This document shows, piece after piece, positions 6,537 to 6,627 of a stretch of 6,627 bases of DNA. Below the pieces are notes generated by a model. It did no database searches and was not told where the DNA came from. It saw only the letters and a program-made list of their open reading frames with translations. Where the stretch lies: positions 1 to 6,627 of the forward strand of contig DASSZK010000174.1 in the NCBI GenBank assembly GCA_035702845.1, in the 5' to 3' direction. This stretch comes from JAJZMF01 sp035702845 (GTDB lineage Bacteria > Actinomycetota > Acidimicrobiia > Acidimicrobiales > Palsa-688). The translations under genes and the position numbers were made by a program. Position 1 is the first letter of the stretch; every line of letters starts with the position of its first letter.

Positions 6537-6627
6537 AACCGGCGCCGGTATGGCGGTGTATGTGAGCGCCTTTTCTTTGTCGGTCGCGGCTCTCGTCTGG
6601 TGGGGGGCGGCCAGGGTCGTCCGCCCT
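6529..6627 (+). CDS. tadC: Probable TadC-like membrane protein, N-terminal fragment
   Basis: The first 33 codons of a gene that runs off the right edge with no stop. ATG 6529 overlaps the end of tadB by 8 bases. AAGGG, 8 bases upstream and followed by ACGGGG, is a good ribosome binding site. The visible part is a short polar start and then one hydrophobic segment (about residues 7-27, MAVYVSAFSLSVAALVWWGA), followed by Arg-Val-Val-Arg. No family motif is reached. The TadC assignment rests on position directly after tadB, where the second F-domain platform protein is normally encoded, and on the N-terminal membrane helix. A different small membrane protein cannot be ruled out. Confidence 0.6.
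   Translation, partial: MPETGAGMAVYVSAFSLSVAALVWWGAARVVRP

Noticed and set aside
1619..6627. The block as a wholly new secretion or defence system
   Set aside because: The gene order and the motifs of CpaB, CpaF and TadB identify it as a Tad/Flp-type locus. Only the divergence of individual components is unusual.

Overview
The window comes from a GC-rich bacterium, most likely an actinomycetote. The strongest taxonomic clue is the left end. A phosphatidylinositol-mannoside (PIM) acyltransferase fragment is followed, with a 4-base overlap, by a PimA-type mannosyltransferase, and this gene pair is typical of Actinomycetota that make PI mannosides. Frequent GTG starts and GTGA/ATGA stop-start overlaps fit. 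The sequences are diverged from the mycobacterial proteins I know, so a deep lineage such as Acidimicrobiia is possible, but I cannot settle that from sequence alone.

Layout, all on the + strand. 2-334: C-terminal part of the PatA-like acyltransferase. 331-1428: pimA. 1429-1618: a 190-base gap, the only real intergenic space, holding a 9-base direct repeat, a short palindrome, a strong GC hairpin and a good ribosome binding site. 1619-2308: a small membrane protein I read as a diverged A24 prepilin peptidase. 2298-3056: CpaB/RcpC-like SAF-domain protein. 3053-4330: CpaE/TadZ-like protein. 4327-5613: CpaF/TadA secretion ATPase. 5610-6536: TadB-like membrane protein. 6529 to the right edge: first 33 codons of a probable TadC-like partner. 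No RNA gene, mobile element or CRISPR array is visible.

The six right-hand genes form one overlapping block that encodes the inner-membrane machinery of a Tad (Flp) pilus or related secretion apparatus: a processing peptidase, an SAF-domain assembly protein, a localisation factor, a motor ATPase and the platform proteins. No CpaC secretin or CpaD gene lies between cpaB and cpaE, as expected for a cell without a classical outer membrane. Pilin and TadE/F-like pseudopilin genes are not in the window and would be expected downstream.

The system class is known. What deserves attention is how far several of its signature motifs have drifted. The peptidase carries GFAD where GxGD is expected. The CpaE homologue has lost the Walker A lysine and other ATPase residues. 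The CpaF ATPase keeps Walker A but has altered Walker B and His-box surroundings.
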